A stretch of DNA of 9,425 nt from Nitrospirae bacterium GWC2_57_9 (GCA_001805085.1 MHEA01000171.1:284-9708); one strand, 5' to 3'; positions 1 to 6,660 are shown, counted from the first letter of the stretch. Notes: generated by a model from the letters alone, not told the origin. Program-made: numbers and translations.

Positions 1-2
1 CC

Positions 3-110
3 GGGCCACGACCGAATAAAAGCAAGTATACCGGCGGCAAGGGGCCGGGAACGAGGTCCGGTCCGGGACGAGGCCCAGGGGGCTCCGGCAGCCGCGGTCC
101 GCGACGATAG
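3..110 (+). CDS. C-terminal end of an unidentified upstream gene (basic Gly/Arg/Pro-rich tail), partial
   Basis: An open frame enters from the left edge in frame 3 and stops at TAG 108-110, giving 35 residues that start GPRPNKSKYTGG and end GSRGPRR. The tail is strongly basic and rich in Gly, Arg, Pro and Ser, with no hydrophobic core. Such tails are typical of RNA-binding proteins, for example the end of RhlE-type DEAD-box helicases, but no catalytic motif is visible, so no function is assigned. The next gene begins 36 nt later with no obvious terminator between, so the two may be co-transcribed. Frame 1 is also open here; frame 3 is preferred for its tail-like composition and its stop just before the next ribosome site. 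Confidence 0.45.
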   Translation, partial: GPRPNKSKYTGGKGPGTRSGPGRGPGGSGSRGPRR

Positions 111-146
111 GAATACAAACATCACGAATGAGCTGAGGTGTGAAGC

Positions 147-446
147 GTGGGGGCCGGTAAAACAGAAAATCTTCGCGCTCATGTCGTCATCCATGGTCTT
201 GTGCAAGGCGTCTATTTCCGGGCAAGCACACGGGACGAAGCAATGCGCATCGGTGTGGGCGGCTGGGTCAGGAACCTTCCCGATGGCGGCGTCGAGGCAT
301 TGTTCGAGGGCGAGAAAAAGAAGGTGGAAGAGGTCGTCGGCTGGTGCTACAAGGGACCGCCCGGCGCGCAGGTGATGAAGGTCGATCTCAAATGGGAAAC
401 CTATAAAGGAGAGTTTAAACACTTCGATGTCCGCTACGGGTGGTAA
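147..446 (+). CDS. acyP: acylphosphatase
   Basis: A 99-residue protein that covers the whole acylphosphatase fold, a small cytoplasmic enzyme that hydrolyses carboxyl-phosphate bonds such as that of acetyl phosphate. The signature VQGVYFRAST (residues 19-28) carries the phosphate-binding Arg25, and GWVRNLPDGGVE (39-50) carries the catalytic Asn43; both key residues are present. The length is normal for the family. The GTG start at 147 is supported by GAGGTG at 135-140, six bases upstream, and places the first beta strand (LRAHVVIHG) as expected. Its last 20 bases overlap the following lipoprotein gene in another frame, which suggests translational coupling. The physiological substrate cannot be read from sequence. 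Confidence 0.93.
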   Translation: MGAGKTENLRAHVVIHGLVQGVYFRASTRDEAMRIGVGGWVRNLPDGGVEALFEGEKKKVEEVVGWCYKGPPGAQVMKVDLKWETYKGEFKHFDVRYGW

Positions 447-1158
447 AAATGCTCTGCTGAGCCTGGTGTTGCTCTTGCTGGTCCCTGCATGCAAGCCCGA
501 GAAGCCCGTTGAGATCAGGAAACCGGAAGAACCAACGGTCATCATCAAGCCGAGGAACCCGGTGCTGACCCTGGAGCAGCGCGCAGAGCTCGCCATCGCC
601 CCCGAATTGATCGGGAAGATCGAGCTGTCCGCAGGCGCAGAGGCGGAGCCCTTCTTCGTGATCGAAGTCTTTCCCTCGGAAAATCTCAAGGGTGAGAAGG
701 GATTTGAACAGCAGAAACTGGCCGGCTTCAGCGTTCGGACGAAGAATTCCGACGAATTGATCCGATCGTACCGTGCAGGGCTTCGCGTGAAGGGGCTCCT
801 CATCTTCAAGAGTCACCGGGGATACGGAAGCCTCCCTGACATCGTTTCCGTGGTTCGAGGCAACAACTCTTACGACATTCTGAAAATCCAGAGAACGGAA
901 GCGGCCAGCTACAACCTGGACACGAGCGCGATCATTGCCTGGCTTAAAGAGCAGCAGAAGATCAGTTCTTTCGCCATAACCGGCGCCGGACCGGACTGGG
1001 TCGAGGCGAAGTTCATCAGGCAGCCGGAAACGCTGAACGAGTTCGCTGCCAGAATATATGCCTTTGCCCCCGATGTGCGCGGTGATGGACCGCAGACCGC
1101 CGGGAAGCTGGCCGAGAGGATCAGGAAAACCAACGGGTTCTATCTGGTCTGGGACTGA
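427..1158 (+). CDS. DUF4253-domain lipoprotein
   Basis: A 243-residue protein with an N-terminal lipoprotein signal: a hydrophobic stretch (LLSLVLLLL, residues 10-18) followed by V-P-A-C with the lipidated Cys22. A Lys/Pro/Glu-rich linker (about 23-45) follows. The C-terminal half resembles DUF4253: YDILKIQRT, then DWVEAKF, then RIYAFAPDV, ending FYLVWD, which matches the family's usual ending of an aromatic-rich LWWD-like block. The family's biochemical role is unknown to me. Export and outer-membrane anchoring are inferred from the lipobox. The ATG at 427 lies inside the acylphosphatase gene; AAAGGAGAG at 405-413 is a little far (13 nt), but no later start keeps the signal peptide. A repeat begins one base after the stop. 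Confidence 0.78.
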   Translation: MSATGGKNALLSLVLLLLVPACKPEKPVEIRKPEEPTVIIKPRNPVLTLEQRAELAIAPELIGKIELSAGAEAEPFFVIEVFPSENLKGEKGFEQQKLAGFSVRTKNSDELIRSYRAGLRVKGLLIFKSHRGYGSLPDIVSVVRGNNSYDILKIQRTEAASYNLDTSAIIAWLKEQQKISSFAITGAGPDWVEAKFIRQPETLNEFAARIYAFAPDVRGDGPQTAGKLAERIRKTNGFYLVWD

Positions 1159-1159
1159 C

Positions 1160-1190
1160 GAGTGCGGAGTTCGGAGTGCGGAATGCGGAG
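1160..1190 (+). repeat. intergenic repeat family A, copy 1
   Basis: Begins one base after the TGA of the DUF4253 gene. It contains GAGTGCGGAGTTCGGAGTG (1160-1178), identical to 6669-6687 downstream of ilvB, then degenerate GAGTGCGGA/GAATGCGGA units. The unit is internally repetitive, with period about 9-10. Repeats of this look are scattered between genes in many environmental genomes and produce spurious minus-strand frames with residues like SALRTPHS. Confidence 0.75.
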
Positions 1191-1223
1191 TTGAGCGAAG
1201 TCTCCGACCTTTCTCCGCTTTTT
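1185..1223 (+). terminator. possible intrinsic terminator built from repeat A
   Basis: GCGGAG (1185-1190) can pair with CTCCGC (1213-1218), which is followed directly by TTTTT (1219-1223). The 22-base loop is long, and a competing shorter hairpin with CTCCG at 1202-1206 exists. It would end the acyP/DUF4253 transcript before tsaB. The stem is only six pairs, so confidence is low. Confidence 0.35.
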
Positions 1224-1335
1224 GTTTACTGCGTAGCTGTTCCCCCTTCTGTTCCGTCTTTTTCAATTGTTAATTTCCCGCTGTTCAACAACGCCTCTGG
1301 TGCAGGCTCGCGGTCTCTATTGTATCCTTTTTGTT

Positions 1336-1363
1336 TTGACAAGGGCCCTCTTTTTGGGCTAAG
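1336..1363 (+). promoter_or_regulatory. candidate sigma70-type promoter for tsaB-rimI
   Basis: A perfect -35 element TTGACA (1336-1341) is followed after 16 bases by a poor -10 candidate, GCTAAG (1358-1363). Because the start codon is at 1371, transcription from here would give an almost leaderless mRNA. The -35 is convincing and the -10 is not. Confidence 0.3.
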
Positions 1364-1370
1364 GTGCGGC

Positions 1371-2069
1371 ATGTACATCCTCGGCATCGAGACATCGACC
1401 AAGACCGGCAGTATTGCGGTGGTCTCCGAGAGCGGGGTCATCGCTCAGTACAGCTTGAACATCGAAGTGACCCATTCCGAGCGTCTGATGTCCACGGTCG
1501 ACCGGGTGCTCAAGGACACGGGGATTTCAATCCGGGAGATGGACGCTTTTGCCGTTGCCATCGGCCCGGGTTCGTTCACCGGGCTCAGGATCGGGCTTGC
1601 CACGGTGAAGGGTCTTGCCCTTGCACTCCACAAGCCGGTTGCAGCCGTTCCCACCCTGCAGGCCCTGGCAGCAGGCCTTCCCTTTGCCGGGTATCCCGTC
1701 TGTTCGATGCTGGATGCGCGCAAGAACGAAGTGTACGCCGCATTGTATCGCTTCGAGGGGCACCGCATGGTACGGATCATGGCCGAAGAAGCGATCCCGA
1801 TCAGGGATCTTGCGGGGAGGATCTCCGGGAAGACCCTGTTCACGGGAGAAGCGTCGGTCATCTATCGAGCCGAGCTGGAAAGGCAGTTCTCCGAGAATGC
1901 CCTGTTCGCGCCGCTTGCTGCCGTGCTGCCGTCCGCTGCCACTGTTGCGGAGATCGGTCTCGCTTTGATCAAGGGCGGAGAGCAGGCGGACCTTGAAGGA
2001 TTGGCGCCCCTCTATATCCGGAGGCCCGAGGCGGAAGTGGCATGGGAGAAAAGACAACGATCACCATAG
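1371..2069 (+). CDS. tsaB: tRNA threonylcarbamoyladenosine biosynthesis protein TsaB
   Basis: A 232-residue ASKHA-fold protein that partners TsaD in t6A37 modification of ANN-decoding tRNAs. Visible family marks are ILGIETSTKTGSIAVV at the N-terminus (3-18), the THSERLM helix (34-40), and GPGSFTGLRIGLATVKG (65-81), the most conserved block. MLDARKNEVYAALY and a terminal PLYIRRPEAE also fit TsaB. The frame is open back to 1176, but the upstream codons lie in repeat and T-rich DNA; the ATG at 1371, with AAGGTG four bases before it, gives the normal family length. The gene overlaps rimI by 28 bases, a common tsaB-rimI pairing, and tsaB does not need its own downstream signal. Confidence 0.95.
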   Translation: MYILGIETSTKTGSIAVVSESGVIAQYSLNIEVTHSERLMSTVDRVLKDTGISIREMDAFAVAIGPGSFTGLRIGLATVKGLALALHKPVAAVPTLQALAAGLPFAGYPVCSMLDARKNEVYAALYRFEGHRMVRIMAEEAIPIRDLAGRISGKTLFTGEASVIYRAELERQFSENALFAPLAAVLPSAATVAEIGLALIKGGEQADLEGLAPLYIRRPEAEVAWEKRQRSP

Positions 2070-2542
2070 AGCCGATGAAAAAGGAGGATCTCGACCAGGT
2101 ACTCGCCATCGAACAGGCGTCCTTCAGCCAGCCCTGGTCGCGCAATCTTTTCCTTGGAGAATTTCGGAGCACAACCGTATCCACGCTTCTGGTTGCCCGC
2201 ACCCGCATGAACGACAGGCAGCAGGTGGTCGGGTATATCGTCTTCTGGACGGTGGAAGACGAGATGCATATTCTGAACCTGGCTGTTGCAGAAGCATATC
2301 GGCGCCAAGGGATCGCCAACAAGCTGGTGCTGTCCGGGATCAAACTTGCATACAGGAAAGGCGCAAAAAAAGCTTTCCTTGAGGTGCGGGCATCCAATAG
2401 CGGGGCACAGAAACTTTATTCCAGCCTTGGTTTCATGGGCAGTTCCATCAGGCGGGGTTATTACGATCTGCCTGAGGAGGACGCCGTGGTCATGACTCTC
2501 GAACAGGGCGCAGTCGAAAGGATTATGAAAGAAACGAAATAA
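2042..2542 (+). CDS. rimI: ribosomal-protein-alanine N-acetyltransferase family protein RimI
   Basis: A 166-residue GNAT acetyltransferase. The N-terminal IEPMKKEDLDQVLAIEQASF and PWS (31-33) are typical of RimI. The acetyl-CoA pyrophosphate loop reads R87-R-Q-G90-I-A92 within LAVAEAYRRQGIANKLV, and the C-terminal VRASNSGAQKLYSSLGF block is also RimI-like. The classical role is acetylation of the N-terminal alanine of ribosomal protein S18; other N-terminal substrates are possible in non-enterobacteria. It starts inside tsaB (28-base overlap), with GGCGGAAG just upstream, indicating coupled translation. A later ATG at 2075 would remove part of the first beta strand, so the earlier start is preferred. 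No clear terminator follows in the next 130 bases. Confidence 0.92.
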   Translation: MGEKTTITIEPMKKEDLDQVLAIEQASFSQPWSRNLFLGEFRSTTVSTLLVARTRMNDRQQVVGYIVFWTVEDEMHILNLAVAEAYRRQGIANKLVLSGIKLAYRKGAKKAFLEVRASNSGAQKLYSSLGFMGSSIRRGYYDLPEEDAVVMTLEQGAVERIMKETK

Positions 2543-2570
2543 AACAGATAATTGCTTATTGCAGGTCCTC

Positions 2571-2599
2571 TTGCCTTTTGACGGGAACTGTGGTACATT
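2571..2599 (+). promoter_or_regulatory. candidate promoter for the DUF465 gene
   Basis: TTGCCT (2571-2576), a 17-base spacer and TACATT (2594-2599) preceded by TGG form an extended -10 type promoter with four of six matches in each hexamer. An overlapping alternative uses TTGACG (2578-2583) with TTTAAA (2602-2607) after 18 bases. Either gives a leader of roughly 60-75 nt before the ATG at 2677. Confidence 0.42.
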
Positions 2600-2662
2600 T
2601 TTTTAAACTACTTATTGCTCTTATCGAACCTCTCATGGAACTTGTCCCTAACTTAATTACTG

Positions 2663-2670
2663 AAGGAGGG
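2663..2670 (+). promoter_or_regulatory. strong Shine-Dalgarno site fixing the DUF465 start
   Basis: AAGGAGGG lies six bases before ATG 2677. It argues against the upstream in-frame ATG at 2578, which has no ribosome site and would add a 33-residue stretch unlike the family. Confidence 0.8.
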
Positions 2671-2676
2671 CCACTT

Positions 2677-2916
2677 ATGATGAATGCGGAGGTAAAGGAA
2701 GAAGCAGTGATTGCAAGGCTCAGGACGGAAAATCCTGAGTACAAGAAGTGGGAAGAGGAGCACCGGCAACTGGAAAATTCGCTCATGACCTTTGAATCCC
2801 ACCGGTATCTCACCCCTGAAGAGGAAGTAGAGCGGAAGCGGATACAGAAGCTGAAACTGGCAGCAAAAGACAGAATGATGGAAATAATCAGGCGGTCCCA
2901 GGTAGGACGGGCCTGA
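2677..2916 (+). CDS. DUF465 / YdcH-like small coiled-coil protein
   Basis: A 79-residue, highly charged, predicted all-helical protein. The segment from NPEYKKWEEEHRQLE to ESHRYLTPEEEVERKRIQ, followed by KLAAKDRMMEIIRR, matches the DUF465 (YdcH) pattern: a helix, a short turn with Y-L-T/S-P-E-E, and a second Lys/Arg-rich helix. The molecular role of this family is not established to my knowledge. There is no signal peptide or membrane segment, so it is probably cytoplasmic. ATG 2677 (or the adjacent 2680) is chosen because of the strong ribosome site. It is flanked by its own candidate promoter and by two terminators, so it is likely a single-gene transcript, perhaps well expressed. Confidence 0.82.
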   Translation: MMNAEVKEEAVIARLRTENPEYKKWEEEHRQLENSLMTFESHRYLTPEEEVERKRIQKLKLAAKDRMMEIIRRSQVGRA

Positions 2917-2923
2917 CGACGGG

Positions 2924-2960
2924 AAAGGCAAGGGAAAGAACCCTTGCCTTTTGTGTTTTT
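2924..2960 (+). terminator. intrinsic terminator after the DUF465 gene
   Basis: A perfect 11-bp stem, AAAGGCAAGGG (2924-2934) with CCCTTGCCTTT (2941-2951), has a six-base loop AAAGAA and is followed by TGTGTTTTT. It begins eight bases after the stop codon. Confidence 0.9.
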
Positions 2961-2980
2961 ACTCCTTGTAAAAACGAGAG

Positions 2981-3020
2981 AATCCCCCTTTTGCCAACTG
3001 TGGCGAGGGGGATTTTTTTA
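2981..3020 (+). terminator. second intrinsic terminator, in tandem
   Basis: AATCCCCC (2981-2988) pairs with GGGGGATT (3007-3014). An inner stem GCCA (2993-2996)/TGGC (3001-3004) closes a four-base loop. A run of seven T (3013-3019) follows. It lies about 20 bases after the first terminator and directly before the ilvD promoter candidate, insulating the ilv cluster. It could alternatively be the 3' end of a small RNA. Confidence 0.82.
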
Positions 3021-3050
3021 TTGACTCTGTTCCCGTATCTATGTTAAAAA
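3021..3050 (+). promoter_or_regulatory. candidate promoter for the ilv cluster
   Basis: TTGACT (3021-3026) matches five of six -35 positions and directly follows the T-run of the preceding terminator. TAAAAA (3045-3050) after 18 bases matches four of six -10 positions, and TTAAAA (3044-3049) is an alternative. Predicted transcription would begin near 3057. Confidence 0.42.
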
Positions 3051-3056
3051 TAACAA

Positions 3057-3163
3057 ATTGTTAATAAAGTAGAATTTTGTGCAAAAGCATCAAAAGAAAG
3101 TCTTTTTAAAAATCGGCGCTTAAGGGCTTAGGCGCCGTCAATTATTTTAACAGGAGTGGACCC
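3057..3163 (+). promoter_or_regulatory. structured 5' leader of ilvD
   Basis: About 107 nt between the candidate promoter and the start codon. Three hairpins can be drawn. H1 pairs TTTTG-TGC (3075-3082) with GCA-(U)-CAAAA (3087-3095). H2 pairs AAAAGA (3092-3097) with TCTTTT (3101-3106). H3 is a ten-pair GC-rich stem, CGGCGCTTAA (3114-3123) with TTAGGCGCCG (3128-3137), loop GGGC, including one T-G wobble. H1 and H2 share 3092-3095, so they exclude each other. H3 ends 14 bases before the ribosome site and is followed by TCAATTATTTT, a weak U-tract. I see no T-box signature and no convincing leader peptide. Regulation is inference. Confidence 0.4.
3152..3156 (+). promoter_or_regulatory. Shine-Dalgarno site supporting the TTG start of ilvD
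   Basis: AGGAG sits seven bases before TTG 3164. No ATG or GTG nearby would give the conserved N-terminus, which begins RSDRIKKGLERA. Confidence 0.8.
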
Positions 3164-4813
3164 TTGAGAAGCGACCGGATCAAGAAAGGCCTGGAGCGGG
3201 CAGGGCACAGGTCTCTTTTATTCGCTACCGGCATTACCCGGCCCGAACTCGATAAGCCGATGATCGGTATTGCCACCAGCTTTACCGATCTCATCCCGGG
3301 TCATATCGGCATGCGCGATCTCGAGCGGTTCATCGAGAAAGGCGTTCATGCCGGCGGTGGCTGGCCGCAGCTCTTCGGTCTGCCCGGCATCTGCGACGGT
3401 ATCGCAATGGGACACCTGGGCATGCACTATTCGCTGCCTTCCCGCGAACTGATCGCGGACATGGTGGAATCAATCGCCATGGCCAATGCCTTCGATGGAC
3501 TGGTTCTGCTCACCAACTGCGACAAGATCACTCCGGGGATGCTGATGGCGGCGGCCCGTGTTAATATTCCGACCATCGTGGTAACCGCGGGGGCGATGCA
3601 CTCCGGTAATTATCGCGGCAGCCGCGTGAACCTCATCACTGCCTTTGAAGCCGTAGGCAAGGTCAGGAAAGGCGAAATGTCCCGGGGTGAACTTGCAGAA
3701 CTCGAGACCTGCGCCTGTCCGGGCCCCGGCTCCTGCCAGGGTATGTACACGGCGAACACCATGGCCTGTGTCACGGAGTCGATCGGCATGAGCCTTCCGG
3801 GATGCGCCACAGCCCTGGCAGTCTCAGGCGAGAAGCGCAGGATCGCATTTGACAGCGGCAAACGGATCGTCGGCATGGTGAAGGAAGATCTTACCCCTCG
3901 CAAGATCATGACGAAGAATGCTTTCGAGAATGCCATCCGCATCGACATGGCGCTCGGCGGCTCGACGAATACCACGCTCCATATCCCGGCAATCGCCCAT
4001 GAGGCCGGCATCGGCGTCTCCATGGAAATGTTCGACCGGATCAGCCGCACGACACCTCATCTCTGCAGCATGCTGCCCGGCGGTCCGACCTACATGGAGG
4101 ACCTCGATGCTGCAGGCGGCATCCCGGCGGTTTTGTCCCGCTTCATCAAGGTGCTCAAACCTGCCCGCACCGTGACGGGCAGATCGATCATCGATCAGGC
4201 AAAGGCAGGCCGCGTGGGCAACGCCGAGGTGATACGGACGCTCGATAACGCCTACCACAAAGAGGGCGGCATCGCGGTGCTTACGGGCAACCTGGCGCCG
4301 AACGGCTGCGTCGTAAAGCAGACCGCGGTCAGCGCCGGGATGATGAAGTTCGAAGGCAGGGCAATAGTGTTCGATTCCGAAGAGGAGTCGATGAAGGCCA
4401 TCCTCGCGAACAGGATCAAACCGGGGCATGTCATCGTGATCCGCTATGAAGGACCCAAGGGAGGGCCCGGCATGCGCGAGATGCTTTCCCCCACATCCGC
4501 CATATCGGGCATGGGGTTGGGCGAAGCGGTTGTCCTGCTGACGGACGGCAGGTTCTCCGGCGGCACCCGCGGCCCCTGCATAGGCCATATCTCTCCGGAG
4601 GCTGCCGAGGGCGGTCCGATCGCGGTGGTCCGGAACGGAGACCGCATCGTGCTCGATATCCCGAACCGGAAGTTAGAGGTGAAACTCTCGAAGGCGGAGC
4701 TCAGGAAGCGGCTTGCCAAATGGAAGCCCCGGGAACCGAAGATCAAGAACGGGTGGCTCGCGCGCTATGCCAGGGTGGTGACTTCGGCGAATACCGGAGC
4801 GATCGTTAAATAG
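3164..4813 (+). CDS. ilvD: dihydroxy-acid dehydratase
   Basis: A 549-residue IlvD/Edd-family dehydratase that converts 2,3-dihydroxy-isovalerate and 2,3-dihydroxy-3-methylvalerate to the 2-oxo acids of valine and isoleucine synthesis, in the cytoplasm. Visible motifs are RSDRIKKGLERA at the start, LLTNCDKITPGM with Cys119, CACPGPGSCQGMYTANTM with Cys191, and the C-terminal DGRFSGGTRGPCIGHISPEA with the catalytic-site Ser465. Cys119 and Cys191 match two iron-sulphur cluster ligands. The position of the third ligand, usually P-C-N in the bacterial type, reads P-G-H (residues 45-47), as I recall in archaeal-like IlvD proteins. Length is normal for the family. Translation starts at TTG, possibly limiting expression. 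Repeat C begins directly after the TAG. Confidence 0.96.
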   Translation: MRSDRIKKGLERAGHRSLLFATGITRPELDKPMIGIATSFTDLIPGHIGMRDLERFIEKGVHAGGGWPQLFGLPGICDGIAMGHLGMHYSLPSRELIADMVESIAMANAFDGLVLLTNCDKITPGMLMAAARVNIPTIVVTAGAMHSGNYRGSRVNLITAFEAVGKVRKGEMSRGELAELETCACPGPGSCQGMYTANTMACVTESIGMSLPGCATALAVSGEKRRIAFDSGKRIVGMVKEDLTPRKIMTKNAFENAIRIDMALGGSTNTTLHIPAIAHEAGIGVSMEMFDRISRTTPHLCSMLPGGPTYMEDLDAAGGIPAVLSRFIKVLKPARTVTGRSIIDQAKAGRVGNAEVIRTLDNAYHKEGGIAVLTGNLAPNGCVVKQTAVSAGMMKFEGRAIVFDSEEESMKAILANRIKPGHVIVIRYEGPKGGPGMREMLSPTSAISGMGLGEAVVLLTDGRFSGGTRGPCIGHISPEAAEGGPIAVVRNGDRIVLDIPNRKLEVKLSKAELRKRLAKWKPREPKIKNGWLARYARVVTSANTGAIVK

Positions 4814-4900
4814 AAATCCTAAATCCGAAATCCTAATTACTAAACAATTTCAAATTACCAAAAATCAGTTTAGGATTTCGAAATTCGAGTTTCGGATTTG
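4814..4900 (+). repeat. intergenic repeat family C, copy 1 (imperfect hairpin)
   Basis: Starts at the base after the ilvD stop. The left arm holds AAATCCTAA then AAATCCGAAATCCTAATTA (4821-4839), identical to 8987-9005. The right arm runs 4869-4900 and matches 27 of 32 positions at 9033-9064. Within this copy, AAATCCG (4821-4827) pairs with CGGATTT (4893-4899) and AAATCCTAA (4828-4836) pairs with TTAGGATTT (4870-4878), leaving a 14-base bulge. It fills nearly the whole ilvD-ilvB gap. Confidence 0.8.
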
Positions 4901-4918
4901 CTTCAAACAGGGTGAACT

Positions 4919-6658
4919 ATGTCAGGCAAACAGATTACCGGTGCTGAAATTTTTCTTGAATCCCTGAAGAAGGAAAAGGTGGATACCCTCTTCTGCTACC
5001 CCGGCGGGGTCGTGCTCAAGATCTTCGATGTCCTGTACGAGCAGAAGGATATCCGGATCATTCTTCCTCGCCACGAACAGGGCGGCGTGCACATGGCCGA
5101 TGGTTATGCGCGTTCAACGGGAAGGCCGGGTGTCGCGCTCGTCACGTCAGGACCGGGAGCCACTAATGTGGTCACTGCGCTCGCGACGGCATACATGGAT
5201 TCGATCCCGATCGTGGTGTTCACAGGGCAGGTTCCCACTGCGCTTATCGGCAACGATGCTTTTCAGGAGGCGGACATCGTCGGCATCACCCGTCCCTGCA
5301 CCAAGTATAATTTCCTGGTCAAGGACGTGAACGATCTTGCACGGACGATCAAGGAGGCATTCTATATCGCGACGACCGGCAGACCGGGACCGGTGCTTAT
5401 AGACTTTCCCCGCGACGTCGTTACGGCCAAGACGGAATTCCATTATCCCGATAAGGTCGAGATCAGGAGCTACAATCCCACGGTTGCCGGCAACAAGTGG
5501 CAGATCAAGCAGGCGGCAGAGGCGATCGCGAAGGCAAAAAAGCCCGTTGCCTATATCGGCGGCGGAGTGGTCCTCTCGAATGCCTCAGCAGAGGTCCTGG
5601 AATTTGCCGAAATCACCAAGATCCCCGTCACCCACACGCTCATGGGGATCGGAGGCTTCCCCGGCACCCATGAACTTTCGCTCGGCATGCTGGGCATGCA
5701 CGGGACCTACTATGCGAACATGGCGATCCACAACTCGGACCTGATCATCGCCATCGGCGCCCGGTTCGACGACCGGGTTACGGGCAAGATAGAGGGGTTC
5801 GCGCCCGAGGCCAAGATCATCCATATCGACATCGATCCGACCTCCATCAGGAAGAACGTACGCGTCGACATCCCGATTGTGGGAGACGTGAAGCACGTCA
5901 TGAGCGACTTGAACAAGGAACTCCATAAGAGCAAGGAGCCCTGGGACGCGATCCGGAAGAGCTGGCTCAAGCAGATCGAGGCCTGGCGCGAGGAGCGGCC
6001 GCTGTCCTACGAGTATGCGGACGACGTCATCAAACCGCAGTTCGTGGTGGAAAAGCTGTACGAGATCACCCGCGGCGATGCGATCATCGTGACCGACGTG
6101 GGCCAGCACCAGATGTGGGCGGCCCAGTACTACAAGTTCGATAAGCCCCGTCAGTGGTGCACCTCAGGCGGCCTCGGAACCATGGGGTATGGATTCCCTG
6201 CGGCGATCGGCGCCAAGGTCGCCCATCCGGACAAAGAGGTCATCAGCATTTCCGGGGACGGCAGCATCCAGATGAATATCCAGGAACTGGCCACGACGAT
6301 CGAGAACAATATCCCGGTCAAGGTCGTGATCCTGAACAACCGGTACCTCGGTATGGTGCGGCAGTGGCAGGAGCTTTTCTACCAGGAGCGCTACTCCTCG
6401 GTCGATCTCGGAAGCACCCCGGATTTCGTCAAACTGGCCGAGGCTTACGGAGCCATCGGGCTCCGTGCCAACAGGCCCTCGGAAGTGGAAGCGGTCCTCA
6501 AAGAGGGCCTCAAGGCAAAGAAGACCGTGTTCATGGATTTCGTGACGGCGAGATACGAGAAGGTATTCCCGATGGTTCCGGCGGGCGCTTCCATCAACGA
6601 GATGATCTTCGGCGAGGAAAAGAAGAAGGAAGAAAAGAAGCTGAAAGCAGTCAAGTAA
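4919..6658 (+). CDS. ilvB: acetolactate synthase, large catalytic subunit
   Basis: A 579-residue ThDP-dependent enzyme that condenses pyruvate with pyruvate or 2-oxobutyrate, the first common step of branched-chain amino-acid synthesis; it also binds FAD and Mg2+. The N-terminal ThDP domain holds CYPGGVVLKIFD (26-37) and the catalytic Glu53 in RHEQ. The central domain carries GARFDDRVTGK. The C-terminal domain has the ThDP-metal motif from Gly446-Asp447-Gly448 to Asn474, and GMVRQWQ with Trp483, the conserved channel residue known from herbicide work. The tail ends in a short Lys/Glu-rich stretch. ATG 4919 has AGGGTG four bases before it. The partner ilvN follows after a 104-base repeat-filled gap. 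Homologous family members include other ThDP enzymes, but the adjacent ilvN and the motifs make the assignment firm. Confidence 0.97.
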   Translation: MSGKQITGAEIFLESLKKEKVDTLFCYPGGVVLKIFDVLYEQKDIRIILPRHEQGGVHMADGYARSTGRPGVALVTSGPGATNVVTALATAYMDSIPIVVFTGQVPTALIGNDAFQEADIVGITRPCTKYNFLVKDVNDLARTIKEAFYIATTGRPGPVLIDFPRDVVTAKTEFHYPDKVEIRSYNPTVAGNKWQIKQAAEAIAKAKKPVAYIGGGVVLSNASAEVLEFAEITKIPVTHTLMGIGGFPGTHELSLGMLGMHGTYYANMAIHNSDLIIAIGARFDDRVTGKIEGFAPEAKIIHIDIDPTSIRKNVRVDIPIVGDVKHVMSDLNKELHKSKEPWDAIRKSWLKQIEAWREERPLSYEYADDVIKPQFVVEKLYEITRGDAIIVTDVGQHQMWAAQYYKFDKPRQWCTSGGLGTMGYGFPAAIGAKVAHPDKEVISISGDGSIQMNIQELATTIENNIPVKVVILNNRYLGMVRQWQELFYQERYSSVDLGSTPDFVKLAEAYGAIGLRANRPSEVEAVLKEGLKAKKTVFMDFVTARYEKVFPMVPAGASINEMIFGEEKKKEEKKLKAVK

Positions 6659-6660
6659 AA

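Noticed and set aside
415..1266. Minus-strand open frame of 283 codons opposite the DUF4253 gene
   Set aside because: It is antisense to a recognised gene, and its N-terminal part is translated repeat A (residues such as SALRTPHS), a known kind of false gene.
1176..1370. Upstream extension of TsaB
   Set aside because: The added codons come from repeat A and T-rich intergenic DNA. The conserved N-terminus begins at ATG 1371.
2591..2606. Sigma54-type promoter starting TGGTAC before the DUF465 gene
   Set aside because: The required GC element about ten bases after GG is absent; the position is T-rich.
2578..2676. N-terminal extension of the DUF465 protein by 33 residues
   Set aside because: The upstream start has no ribosome site and overlaps the promoter candidates. 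ATG 2677 has a near-perfect AAGGAGG and gives the family length.
3041..3064. Seven-codon leader peptide (MLKITNC) as an ilv attenuator
   Set aside because: It has no ribosome site and holds only one Leu and one Ile codon. It also overlaps the predicted -10 element, so it would lie upstream of the transcript.
3824..4588. Minus-strand open frame of 254 codons inside ilvD
   Set aside because: Antisense shadow of the ilvD coding region, rich in Arg, His and Asp, with no recognisable domain.
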